6,380 nucleotides of DNA, taken from the NCBI GenBank assembly GCA_945875935.1, contig CAMCNE010000118.1:1-6380 (forward strand), given 5' to 3'. Below, one piece after another: positions 1 through 6,380 of this stretch. The notes under the pieces were generated by a model. It ran no database searches, was not told where the DNA came from, and saw only the letters and a program-made list of their open reading frames with translations. The position numbers and the translations under genes were made by a program. Source of the DNA: Bordetella parapertussis (GTDB lineage: Bacteria; Pseudomonadota; Gammaproteobacteria; Burkholderiales; Burkholderiaceae_C). Numbering within the stretch: position 1 is the stretch's first letter; every line of letters begins with the position of its first letter.

Positions 1-1281
1 CGCATGTATGTGTCGCCGCTGGTCGACCCCAACGGGGTGCAAACCGGCTGGATGACCTCGATGACGAACATCACCGAGTCCAAGCGCATCCGTGATCAGC
101 TCAGCGCCTCGCACGAGCGCTTCACCACCGTGCTCGAAAGCCTGGACGCGTCGGTGTCGGTGCTGTCGGTGCAGCAAGGCGAGTTGCTCTTCGCCAACCG
201 GTCCTACCGCTTGTGGTTTGGCGCCGATGCGCTGGGTCACTCCTTGCTGGCCGGCGATGACATCAACACCCTGCCTGTGAGCGCCGGCGAAGACTCGGTC
301 GAGGATCTGGGTGGACTGCCCACGCAGGAACTCACCGAAAGCGGATCCGACCCGCACGAAATCCACATTGAGCCGCTGAACAAGTGGTTCGATGTGCGAG
401 CACGCTACCTGCAATGGACCGACGGGCGCCTCGCGCAAATGCTGATCGCCACCGACGTGACCGCGCGCCGAAACGCCGAAACGCTGGCGGCCAATCAAGC
501 CGAAAAAGCGCAGGTCACCAGCCGGCTGGTGACCATGGGCGAGATGGCCTCGTCGGTCGCCCATGAATTGAATCAGCCGCTGACTGCGATCACCAACTAT
601 TGCAACGGCATGGTGTCGCGGGTCAAGGCCGAGTCGATCGAAAAAGACGACCTGATCACCGCGCTCGAGAAGACCTCGAAGCAGGCCCAGCGCGCCGGTC
701 AGATCATCCACCGCATCCGCGCCTTCGTGAAGCGCAGCGAGCCGCAGCGTCAGGCCACGCAGGCCCGGACCATCGTCGAAGAAGTGGTCGAACTCGCCAG
801 CATCGAGCTCAGCCGGCGCAAGGTCGTGGTGCACTTCTATGTGGCCAGCCGCCTGCCCCCGCTGTGGGTCGACCCCATCCTGATCGAACAGGTGCTGCTG
901 AATTTGCTGAAGAACGCGGCCGAGGCGATCGACTCCGCCGGGCTGCCAGCGGCCAGACGCATCGTCAACCTGCGCGTGGTGCCCAGACAGTTGCCCGACG
1001 ACGGAGCGGTGATCGAGTTCAGCGTCACCGACATGGGCCCGGGCATTCGACCGGAAGTGCTGGCTCGGTTGTACGAAGCCTTCTTCTCGACCAAGCCCGA
1101 AGGACTGGGCATCGGCTTGAGCCTGTGCCGCTCGATCATCGAGTCCCACCGGGGGCGAATTCGCGCGGAGAACCTTTACACTGACCAGCAGGTGTCGGGC
1201 TGCAGTTTCGTTTTCACCTTGCCGGTTGAAATCGACCCGATCAAATCCCCCCCAGAACCCAACACGGCGCTGACTTCATGA
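1..1281 (+). CDS. PAS-domain sensor histidine kinase, 5'-truncated by the window edge
   Basis: Sensor kinase that autophosphorylates on histidine and should pass phosphate to the regulator encoded next to it. Residues are counted from the Met codon at position 4. That Met is probably internal: residues 1-30 look like the end of a PAS/PAC module (GWMTSMTNITESKR), so the true start lies upstream. A second PAS domain spans about 35-155 and ends in a typical IATDVTARRNAE exit. The H-box is at about 176-205 with phospho-accepting His187 (AHELNQPLTAI). The HATPase domain follows, with N-box Asn300/Asn304, G1 box DMGPG at 343-347, F-box at 360-364 and G2 box GLGIG at 367-371. All catalytic boxes are intact. 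No membrane segment is visible in this part. The H-box resembles the FixL/DctB/TodS group, but the visible PAS shows no recognisable FixL haem-binding pattern, so the signal is unknown. The stop overlaps the regulator start (ATGA), implying translational coupling. Confidence 0.95.
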   Translation, partial: RMYVSPLVDPNGVQTGWMTSMTNITESKRIRDQLSASHERFTTVLESLDASVSVLSVQQGELLFANRSYRLWFGADALGHSLLAGDDINTLPVSAGEDSVEDLGGLPTQELTESGSDPHEIHIEPLNKWFDVRARYLQWTDGRLAQMLIATDVTARRNAETLAANQAEKAQVTSRLVTMGEMASSVAHELNQPLTAITNYCNGMVSRVKAESIEKDDLITALEKTSKQAQRAGQIIHRIRAFVKRSEPQRQATQARTIVEEVVELASIELSRRKVVVHFYVASRLPPLWVDPILIEQVLLNLLKNAAEAIDSAGLPAARRIVNLRVVPRQLPDDGAVIEFSVTDMGPGIRPEVLARLYEAFFSTKPEGLGIGLSLCRSIIESHRGRIRAENLYTDQQVSGCSFVFTLPVEIDPIKSPPEPNTALTS

Positions 1282-1901
1282 GCTTGATTCCGAAAAAAGG
1301 CACGGTCCATGTGGTCGACGACGACGAGGCCGTTCGCGACTCCTTGCAGTGGTTGCTTGAAGGCAAGGACTATCGGGTCAGGTGCTTTGATTCGGCTGAA
1401 TCGTTCCTGTCGCGTTTCGATGCCCGTGAGGTGGCCTGCGTGCTGGCCGACATCCGCATGAACGGCATGAGCGGCCTGGAACTGCAAGACAAGCTGATCG
1501 AGCGCAAGAGCCCGCTGCCCATCGTCTTCATCACCGGCCACGGCGACGTTCCGATGGCGGTGTCTTCGATGAAAAAAGGCGCGATGGACTTCATCGAAAA
1601 GCCGTTCAAGGAAGAAGAACTGGTCAGCCTGGTCGAGCGCATGCTCGAAAAAGCCCGGGTGTCTTTCTCGCAGCACCTTGAAGCTGCCAGCCGCGACGCC
1701 TTGCTGTCGCGCCTGACCGCCCGCGAAGCTCAGGTGCTCGAGCGCATCGTGGCCGGCCGGCTCAACAAGCAGATCGCCGACGACCTGGGCATCAGCATCA
1801 AGACGGTCGAGGCCCACCGCGCCAACATCATGGAAAAGCTCAATGCCAACACGGTGGCCGACTTGCTCAAAACCGCACTGAGCGCTCATCCCAAGGCCTG
1901 A
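1278..1901 (+). CDS. FixJ-family response regulator (REC + LuxR-type HTH)
   Basis: DNA-binding transcription regulator of 207 aa, the usual length for FixJ/TodT/StyR-type proteins. The receiver domain (about 9-125) has the acidic pocket Asp14-Asp16, the likely phospho-acceptor Asp58 (LADIRM), the switch Thr86 (FITGHGD) and the conserved Lys108 (IEKPF). After a short linker, residues 143-200 form a LuxR/GerE helix-turn-helix: LTAREAQVLERIVAG, NKQIADDLGIS and the recognition helix around KTVEAHRANIMEKL. The ATG at 1278 overlaps the kinase stop. No clear Shine-Dalgarno precedes it, which fits coupling to translation of the kinase. No other start gives a complete receiver domain. The cognate kinase is almost certainly the overlapping upstream gene. 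The regulated genes cannot be deduced from this window; the downstream peptidase is separated by a terminator-like hairpin, so it is not an obvious target. Confidence 0.95.
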   Translation: MSLIPKKGTVHVVDDDEAVRDSLQWLLEGKDYRVRCFDSAESFLSRFDAREVACVLADIRMNGMSGLELQDKLIERKSPLPIVFITGHGDVPMAVSSMKKGAMDFIEKPFKEEELVSLVERMLEKARVSFSQHLEAASRDALLSRLTAREAQVLERIVAGRLNKQIADDLGISIKTVEAHRANIMEKLNANTVADLLKTALSAHPKA

Positions 1902-1925
1902 GGCGAACCATCGGTACCAGCGCTG

Positions 1926-1957
1926 CAAAGGCCGCACACAGCGGCCTTTGTCGTTTT
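1926..1957 (+). terminator. Rho-independent terminator-like hairpin after the two-component pair
   Basis: A perfect 10-bp inverted repeat (CAAAGGCCGC at 1926-1935, GCGGCCTTTG at 1941-1950) encloses a 5-base ACACA loop. It is followed by TCGTTTT at 1951-1957. It lies 24 bases after the regulator stop and 17 bases before the peptidase ATG, the expected place for a terminator. The T-tract is broken by C and G, so termination may be partial. There is no A-tract on the left side, so it is best read as a plus-strand terminator. Confidence 0.75.
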
Positions 1958-1960
1958 CAT

Positions 1961-1966
1961 GAGAGG
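1961..1966 (+). promoter_or_regulatory. Probable ribosome binding site of the M3 peptidase gene
   Basis: GAGAGG lies 8 bases before the ATG at 1975 and is a moderate match to the Shine-Dalgarno consensus. It supports this start, which also gives the family's usual length. I see no convincing -35/-10 pair in the 73-base gap from 1902 to 1974; a promoter for the peptidase gene may be weak, or may lie inside the regulator gene. Confidence 0.5.
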
Positions 1967-1974
1967 CTCACGCC

Positions 1975-4026
1975 ATGACCAATCCCCTGCTTGAAACCGA
2001 CGGCCTGCCAGCCTTTGACCAGATTCGCCCGGAGCATGTCGGCCCGGCCATCGATGAACTGCTCAAAGCCAGCGACGAGGCTCTCGAGCGTGCCGTCGGC
2101 CCCGATGTGAGCGCCGATTACGACGCCGTGTCTGCCGTGCTCGACACCGCCAACGAACGGCTCGGTCGGGCGTGGGGTGCGGTCGGGCACCTCAATGCGG
2201 TGGCCGACACGCCCGAGCTGCGCGCGGCCTACACCGCAGCGCTGCCCAAGGTCAGCGAACAATCCAGCCGACACGCAGCCGACGAGCGGCTGTACGCCAA
2301 GTACAAGGCCGTCGCGCAAGGTGCCGCAAGCAGCGGGCTCAGCCCGTCACGCGCCATGGCACTGAGCAACGCCATGCGCGACTTCGTGCTGGCTGGCGCC
2401 GACTTGGAAGGCGAAGCCAAGCAGCGTTTCCAGCGGCTGCAAGAGTTGCAGGCCGACCTGTCGCAAAAGTTTTCCGAGCACGTGCTCGACGCCACCGACG
2501 GTTATGCGTACTACGCCAGCGACGAAGAAATGCGTGGCGTGCCCGATGACGCGCGCGATGCTGCCTTGGCGGCAGCACAGGCCGAAGGCAAGCCGGGGCA
2601 CAAGATCACGCTGCACTTCCCGAGCTACTTTCCGGTCATGCAGTACGGCGGCGACCGCGCCTTGCGCGAGCGGCTTTACACCGCCAACGCCACCCGCGCC
2701 AGCGAACTGGGGCCTGTCGAGCAGGACAACACCGAGGTGATGCGCGAGTTGCTGCGGCTGCGCCAGGAAGAAGCGGCGCTGCTGGGCTACCAGAGCTACG
2801 CCGAGGTGTCGCTGGTGCCCAAGATGGCGACCTCGGCACAGCAGGTGATGGACTTCCTGCGAGACCTGGCAAAACGCGCGCGGCCCTACGCCGAAAAAGA
2901 CCTGGCCGAGCTGCGCGACTTTGCGCGTGAGCAGCTCGGTCTGCCCGACCTGCAGGCCTGGGACGTGCCCTACGCCAGCGAAAAGCTCAAGGAAGCGCGC
3001 TACGCCTTCAGCGACCAGGAGGTCAAGCAGTACTTCACCGAGCCCAAGGTGCTCGAAGGCCTGTTCCACATCATCGAGACGCTGTTCGAGGTGTCGATCC
3101 GCGCTGACACGGCGCCGGTGTGGCATCCGAGCGTGCGCTTTTTCCGCATCGAGCGGGCCGACACTTCAGCCGATGGCGAGCCGGAGCTGGTCGGCCAGTT
3201 CTACCTTGATCCCTATGCACGGCCCGGCAAGCGACCCGGCGCCTGGATGGACGATGTGTGCGGCCGCTGGGCGCGCCCCGAAGGCTGGCTGCAAAAACCG
3301 GTGGCGCAACTGGTGTGCAACTTCACACCACCGGCGCCGGGCCGCCCGGCGGTGCTCAGCCATGACGACGTGACCACGCTGTTTCATGAGTTCGGACATG
3401 GCCTGCATCACCTGCTCACCCGCGTCGACGACATCGGCGTGTCCGGCATCTCGGGGGTCGAATGGGACGCGGTCGAGCTGCCGAGTCAGTTCATGGAGAA
3501 CTTCTGCTGGGAATGGGATGTGGTCAGGCGCCTGACTGCACATGTCGACACCGGCGAGCCGCTGCCGCGCGAGTTGTTTGATCGCATGCTGGCGGCCAAG
3601 AATTTTCAGAGCGGGCTGCAAACCCTGCGGCAGGTGGAGTTTTCGCTGTTCGACATGCGGTTGCATGCCGAGCCGGGCAGCGAAGAGCGCATCGCAGCAC
3701 TGATCGACGAGGTGCGCGACGAGGTCTCGGTGTTCAAGCCGCCGGCCTTCAATCGCTTCCAGCACAGCTTCTCGCACATCTTCGCGGGCGGCTACTCGGC
3801 GGGCTACTACAGCTACAAGTGGGCCGAGGTGCTTTCGGCTGACGCCTGGGGCGCTTTCGAGGAAACTGCGGGTGAATCTGGCGTGCTCAATGCAGAAACC
3901 GGCCGACGTTATTTGCACACCGTGCTTGAAGTGGGCGGCAGCCGGTCGGCCATGGACAGCTTCAAAGCGTTTCGAGGGCGTGAGCCCCAAATAGATGCCC
4001 TGCTGCGGCATCAGGGCATGAGTTGA
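1975..4026 (+). CDS. prlC: Oligopeptidase A, M3-family zinc metallopeptidase
   Basis: Predicted cytoplasmic zinc endopeptidase that cuts short peptides, including products of protein turnover and cleaved signal peptides in the E. coli homologue (PrlC/OpdA). It has 683 aa, close to the roughly 680 aa of E. coli OpdA, and no signal peptide. The zinc site is HEFGH at 471-475 (ligands His471 and His475, catalytic Glu472). The third ligand is probably Glu501 in VELPSQFMENF, matching the VEAPSQ segment of thimet oligopeptidase. The C-terminal substrate loop at 601-614 (HIFAGGYSAGYYSY) keeps the family's glycine-rich loop and tyrosines. The N-terminus (NPLLETDGLPAFDQIRPEH) is also typical of the OpdA branch. 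All key residues are present, so it should be active. It sits after a terminator-like hairpin and 28 bases before the DUF4124-glutaredoxin gene, with which it probably shares a transcript. Dcp-type dipeptidyl carboxypeptidase is the main alternative but fits less well. Confidence 0.95.
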   Translation: MTNPLLETDGLPAFDQIRPEHVGPAIDELLKASDEALERAVGPDVSADYDAVSAVLDTANERLGRAWGAVGHLNAVADTPELRAAYTAALPKVSEQSSRHAADERLYAKYKAVAQGAASSGLSPSRAMALSNAMRDFVLAGADLEGEAKQRFQRLQELQADLSQKFSEHVLDATDGYAYYASDEEMRGVPDDARDAALAAAQAEGKPGHKITLHFPSYFPVMQYGGDRALRERLYTANATRASELGPVEQDNTEVMRELLRLRQEEAALLGYQSYAEVSLVPKMATSAQQVMDFLRDLAKRARPYAEKDLAELRDFAREQLGLPDLQAWDVPYASEKLKEARYAFSDQEVKQYFTEPKVLEGLFHIIETLFEVSIRADTAPVWHPSVRFFRIERADTSADGEPELVGQFYLDPYARPGKRPGAWMDDVCGRWARPEGWLQKPVAQLVCNFTPPAPGRPAVLSHDDVTTLFHEFGHGLHHLLTRVDDIGVSGISGVEWDAVELPSQFMENFCWEWDVVRRLTAHVDTGEPLPRELFDRMLAAKNFQSGLQTLRQVEFSLFDMRLHAEPGSEERIAALIDEVRDEVSVFKPPAFNRFQHSFSHIFAGGYSAGYYSYKWAEVLSADAWGAFEETAGESGVLNAETGRRYLHTVLEVGGSRSAMDSFKAFRGREPQIDALLRHQGMS

Positions 4027-4040
4027 AGACACTGAGCATG

Positions 4041-4046
4041 AAGGAG
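4041..4046 (+). promoter_or_regulatory. Strong ribosome binding site of the DUF4124-glutaredoxin gene
   Basis: AAGGAG, a near-consensus Shine-Dalgarno sequence, lies 8 bases before the ATG at 4055. It fixes this start over the in-frame ATG at 4100 (Met16), which has no comparable site. It sits within the 28-base gap after the peptidase stop and supports independent, efficient initiation on a shared mRNA. Confidence 0.85.
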
Positions 4047-4054
4047 ACCTGACC

Positions 4055-4729
4055 ATGAATGCGTACAACCTCCGGACACCCCGCACCCCGGTGCACCGAA
4101 TGGCGGCGTTGGTTTTGCTGGCATTGCTGGGCACGGCGCTGTCCATGCCCAGCCAGGCGCAGTACAAGGTCATCGGCGCCGACGGTCGCATCACCTACAC
4201 CGACCAGCCACCGCTGGAACCTGGTGATCGCATGTCGCAGCTGAAAACACCTGAAATGCTGGCCCCGTCGGATGCATCGCTACCTGCGGATTTGCGGCAA
4301 GCGGGTCGGCGCTACCCGGTCACGCTGTACACCTCGACCAACTGCGACCCCTGCGACACGGCTCGGCAGTACCTTCGGCAACGCGGCATCCCCTACGCCG
4401 AACGGGTGGTGACCACAGCCGATGACGGCGACAGCCTGCAGCGCCTGACCGGTGGGCGCGACCTGCCATCGGCCACCATCGGCGCGCAGGTGGTGCGCGG
4501 CTTCTCGGGCGAGACCTGGGGCTCGTACCTCGATGCCGCGGGCTACCCCAAGGCGTCGAAGCTGCCGCCGGGATACCAATTCCCGCCGGCGGTGCCGCTC
4601 AGCCAGCGCGCCGAGGCACCGCGTGCTCCGGCCACGGCTCGGCCACCAACTGTTCTGGACAGTGCCCGCGAGGTGCGCCCGTCAACCCGGCCACCCACAC
4701 CCGCAGACAACTCGGGTATCAGGTTTTGA
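4055..4729 (+). CDS. Predicted exported DUF4124 / glutaredoxin-like thiol-disulfide protein
   Basis: A 224-aa protein with four parts. Residues 1-35 look like a Sec signal peptide: a basic n-region (Arg7, Arg10, His14, Arg15), a hydrophobic core MAALVLLALLGTALS, and a likely cut after SQA at 35. Residues 36-53 (YKVIGADGRITYTDQPP) match the DUF4124 pattern found at the start of many proteobacterial envelope proteins. Residues 87-165 form a glutaredoxin-like domain: strand PVTLYTSTNC, redox motif Cys97-Asp-Pro-Cys100, helix DTARQYLRQRGI, and a later DLPSATIGAQVVRGF segment where Pro138 is probably the cis-proline beside the active site. Residues 170-224 are proline-rich and probably disordered. 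Cys97 and Cys100 are the only cysteines. It probably acts in the periplasm as a thiol-disulfide protein, but its substrate and direction (oxidant or reductant) are unknown. It follows the peptidase gene by 28 bases. Its 3' end overlaps the convergent transporter gene by 11 bases. Confidence 0.85.
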   Translation: MNAYNLRTPRTPVHRMAALVLLALLGTALSMPSQAQYKVIGADGRITYTDQPPLEPGDRMSQLKTPEMLAPSDASLPADLRQAGRRYPVTLYTSTNCDPCDTARQYLRQRGIPYAERVVTTADDGDSLQRLTGGRDLPSATIGAQVVRGFSGETWGSYLDAAGYPKASKLPPGYQFPPAVPLSQRAEAPRAPATARPPTVLDSAREVRPSTRPPTPADNSGIRF

Positions 4730-5987
4730 GCTGAGCACCTCGGCCGGAGCCTCGGGCGGCCAAACTGCCTGAGGCGACCGCAGCGGCCATCACCCACAGC
4801 AGTACTGATGCGCCCAGCGCACCCCCGATCAGCCCATACATCAGCGGCATCACGGCGCCGGCGGCATTGATGGTCATCGAGCGCACCGCCAGCGCTTCAC
4901 CCTGGCGCTCGGGCGGTGCGATGTGGTGCAGCACCGTCATCACCATGGGCTGAACACAACCCAGGGCCACGCCCAGAAGCGCGCTGCAAGCGGCCATGGC
5001 CAGCGCCGAGCCGGCCAGCGAGTACACGCCAAAGGCCAACGCGGTGGTCAGCATGGCCCCCACCAGCACCTGCGCCTCGCGCAGTCGGTGCGCCAACAGC
5101 GGAATGACCAAGCGCACGCAGGCCACCGCGGCTGCAAAACTGCCCAGAATCAGCCCAATGGCCGAGGCGCTCAGGCCGCGCTCATGACCCAGCACGGGCA
5201 CCAGAAACGAGTGCAGGTCCCAGCTCGCCGAGAGCAGCCAGTTCACCAGCAGCAGCCGCCCGAGGCCGGGCAACTTCAGCAGGCTCCAGATGCCCTGTCG
5301 GGCGCCGCTCGCCGCACGCGCTGCGGGTGCTTCACGGGCCACCCAGCGCATCCCGACCAGCGCAAGCAAGGGCAGGCAGCTCAGCACGACGAACGCGCTG
5401 GCAAAACCAGCGGCGTCGATGGCCGTGCCTGCGAGCACCGGGCCGATCATGTTGGACAGCGCGGGCGCCAGACCGAGCCAGCTGAACACCCGCGTGATCT
5501 GGGTGCTGTCGCCCGCAGCAAGTCGCCCGGCGGTACGCTGGATGGTGATCAGTCCCATGTTGGCGCCCACGCCGCACATCATGGCGGCCACGCTCAGGCC
5601 GGCAAAGGCACACCACTCGGCAAGTGAACGCAGCGCATCGAGCGCGGCCCAAGCGCTGTGGGGCGCCGCCGACGTGAGCCACACCGAGGCACCCGCGAGC
5701 AGCCCGCCACTGGCGGTGAGTGCCACCGCCAGGTGCATCGGCCGGTGGTAGCCCAGGCGATCGGCCATGCGCCCGACGCGCAACGAGGTGGTCACCGGAG
5801 CCGCAGCAAACAGCCCGAGCAGCAAGCCGACCACCCAGGCGGGATGCCCCTGATTCAGCATCAGCAAGGGCGCAGCCACTCGCACACCGGCCATGCACGA
5901 GTGCAAACAGACCTGGCCCAGGATCAACGCAAGCAAGGCCGGCGAGAAACCTCTCATGCGGCGGTCAGACTTGAGCCTGCTTGCCAC
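4719..5987 (-). CDS. Major facilitator superfamily (MFS) transporter
   Basis: Inner-membrane secondary transporter of 422 aa with about 12 predicted membrane segments in two halves, joined by a basic cytoplasmic loop at about 214-240. Motif A (GRMADRLGYHRP, 72-83, with Asp76) lies between TM2 and TM3. SNMIGPVLAG at 178-187 in TM5 resembles motif C of proton-coupled drug antiporters, which suggests export, but the substrate cannot be named. The start is uncertain. The longest reading begins at a GTG (5985-5987) without a visible Shine-Dalgarno. An ATG 30 bases later (5955-5957) gives MRGFSPALLALILG and a 412-aa protein with a more conventional N-terminus, also without a clear ribosome site. 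The frame cannot extend further, because an in-frame stop lies at 6018-6020. The gap to the rmuC stop is 33 or 63 bases, so both genes may share a transcript. The 3' end overlaps the convergent redox gene. Confidence 0.9.
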   Translation of the reverse strand: MASRLKSDRRMRGFSPALLALILGQVCLHSCMAGVRVAAPLLMLNQGHPAWVVGLLLGLFAAAPVTTSLRVGRMADRLGYHRPMHLAVALTASGGLLAGASVWLTSAAPHSAWAALDALRSLAEWCAFAGLSVAAMMCGVGANMGLITIQRTAGRLAAGDSTQITRVFSWLGLAPALSNMIGPVLAGTAIDAAGFASAFVVLSCLPLLALVGMRWVAREAPAARAASGARQGIWSLLKLPGLGRLLLVNWLLSASWDLHSFLVPVLGHERGLSASAIGLILGSFAAAVACVRLVIPLLAHRLREAQVLVGAMLTTALAFGVYSLAGSALAMAACSALLGVALGCVQPMVMTVLHHIAPPERQGEALAVRSMTINAAGAVMPLMYGLIGGALGASVLLWVMAAAVASGSLAARGSGRGAQLKT

Positions 5988-6020
5988 CGTGCTTGCGCGC
6001 GCACGACTGCCAGCCGGTCA

Positions 6021-6380
6021 TCACTCGGTTGCCGCACTCGTCTCGTCGGGTGCAGCGGCGAGCGATTCATCATCGGCCGGCGCGCCCGGCAACAGCGCCT
6101 GCGTGCGCAGATCAGACAGCGCCTCGACCGATTTCAGCTTGCGCGTCATTGCGTTGGTGCGCGTTTGCGCCTGGTCGATGGTGTTGCTCGCCTCGTCCAG
6201 CTTTTTCTTGGTCTTGGCCAGCACCTCGCCGAACTTGGAGAACTCGGTCTTCACAGCGCCGAGCACCTCCCAGACTTCGGTGGAGCGTTTTTCAAGCGCC
6301 AGCGTGCGAAAGCCCATCTGCAAGCTGTTGAGCGTGGCCAGCAGCGTGGTCGGACCGGCCAGCGTGACGCGGTACTCGCG
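6021..6380 (-). CDS. rmuC: DNA recombination protein RmuC, C-terminal part, truncated by the window edge
   Basis: The reading frame is open to the window edge at 6380, so only the last 119 codons are seen. The start of this part, REYRVTLAGPTTLLATLNS, matches the conserved segment after the nuclease-like core of RmuC proteins (the SPTTLLATLR region in relatives). It is followed by the usual alpha-helical tail: LEKRSTEVWEVLGAVKTEF, then FSKFGEVLAKTKKKLDEA, probably coiled coil. The end is an acidic, Ala-rich tail (PADDESLAAAPDETSAATE). RmuC is known in E. coli as a factor that limits inversion at short inverted repeats. The PD-(D/E)XK-like core would lie upstream, outside the window. A TTG at 6321-6323 and the Met codon two codons later fall inside the conserved segment and are not the real start. 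The transporter gene follows on the same strand. Confidence 0.9.
   Translation of the reverse strand, partial: REYRVTLAGPTTLLATLNSLQMGFRTLALEKRSTEVWEVLGAVKTEFSKFGEVLAKTKKKLDEASNTIDQAQTRTNAMTRKLKSVEALSDLRTQALLPGAPADDESLAAAPDETSAATE

Noticed and set aside
4..6. ATG near the left edge as the true start of the histidine kinase
   Set aside because: The codon before it is open and the residues that follow match the end of a PAS/PAC module, so the gene continues upstream of the window.
1176..1937. Open frame of 253 codons on the minus strand opposite the response regulator gene
   Set aside because: The sense strand encodes a complete receiver-HTH protein with all key residues. The antisense product is rich in His, Phe, Asp and Gln with no known motif, and it begins inside the hairpin.
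2347..3126. Open frame of 259 codons on the minus strand inside the peptidase gene
   Set aside because: It is fully contained in a well-supported gene and its product shows no recognisable domain. It is a by-product of codon bias.
4100..4102. Alternative in-frame ATG start (Met16) for the DUF4124-glutaredoxin protein
   Set aside because: It would leave the hydrophobic core without its basic n-region and has no ribosome site, while the ATG at 4055 has AAGGAG at ideal spacing.
3166..4194. Open frame of 342 codons on the minus strand, antisense to the peptidase gene and crossing into the redox gene
   Set aside because: It lies opposite strongly supported genes, has no recognisable domain, and its composition (rich in Ala, Arg, His, Val, Leu) is typical of antisense frames in GC-rich DNA.
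4750..4774. Imperfect 8-bp inverted repeat (CCTCGGGC / GCCTGAGG, 9-base loop) just after the redox gene stop, a possible plus-strand terminator
   Set aside because: It contains a G-T pair and has no T-tract (CGACCG follows). It lies in the transporter coding region, so chance is likely. It could still aid RNA 3'-end stability.
4923..5627. Open frame of 234 codons on the plus strand inside the transporter gene
   Set aside because: The product is hydrophilic, very rich in Gln, His, Arg and Gly and without domain character, while the opposite strand encodes a clear membrane transporter.

Overview
The window is GC-rich and densely packed. Its codon use (G or C at most third positions) and gene families point to a betaproteobacterium, most likely Burkholderiales and perhaps near Comamonadaceae. 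That placement is an inference from protein character, not a database match. Nothing seen suggests recent transfer: no insertion sequences, tRNA or rRNA genes, CRISPR array, phage genes or obvious compositional break.

Layout. Positions 1-1901 (+) hold a two-component pair. A PAS-containing sensor histidine kinase, whose N-terminus lies off the left edge, is followed by a FixJ-type response regulator that overlaps it by 4 bases (ATGA). A perfect 10-bp GC-rich hairpin at 1926-1950 separates this pair from the next unit. Positions 1975-4729 (+) hold an M3-family oligopeptidase of prlC/opdA type. After 28 bases comes a predicted exported protein joining a DUF4124-like segment to a glutaredoxin-like domain with a CDPC motif. 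Positions 4719-6380 (-) hold a 12-TM major facilitator transporter and, upstream of it on the same strand, the C-terminal part of rmuC, which runs off the right edge. The two transcription units converge at 4719-4729, where the stop regions overlap by 11 bases.

Function. The kinase and regulator form a phosphorelay whose signal and targets cannot be read here. The oligopeptidase (cytoplasmic peptide turnover) and the DUF4124-glutaredoxin protein (envelope thiol chemistry) probably share a transcript, but no functional link is visible. RmuC (genome stability) and the transporter may also be co-transcribed.

This looks like an ordinary chromosomal housekeeping region. I found no convincing new system. 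The most useful leads are the exported DUF4124-glutaredoxin fusion, the convergent overlap without a visible strong terminator, and the poorly defined transporter start.
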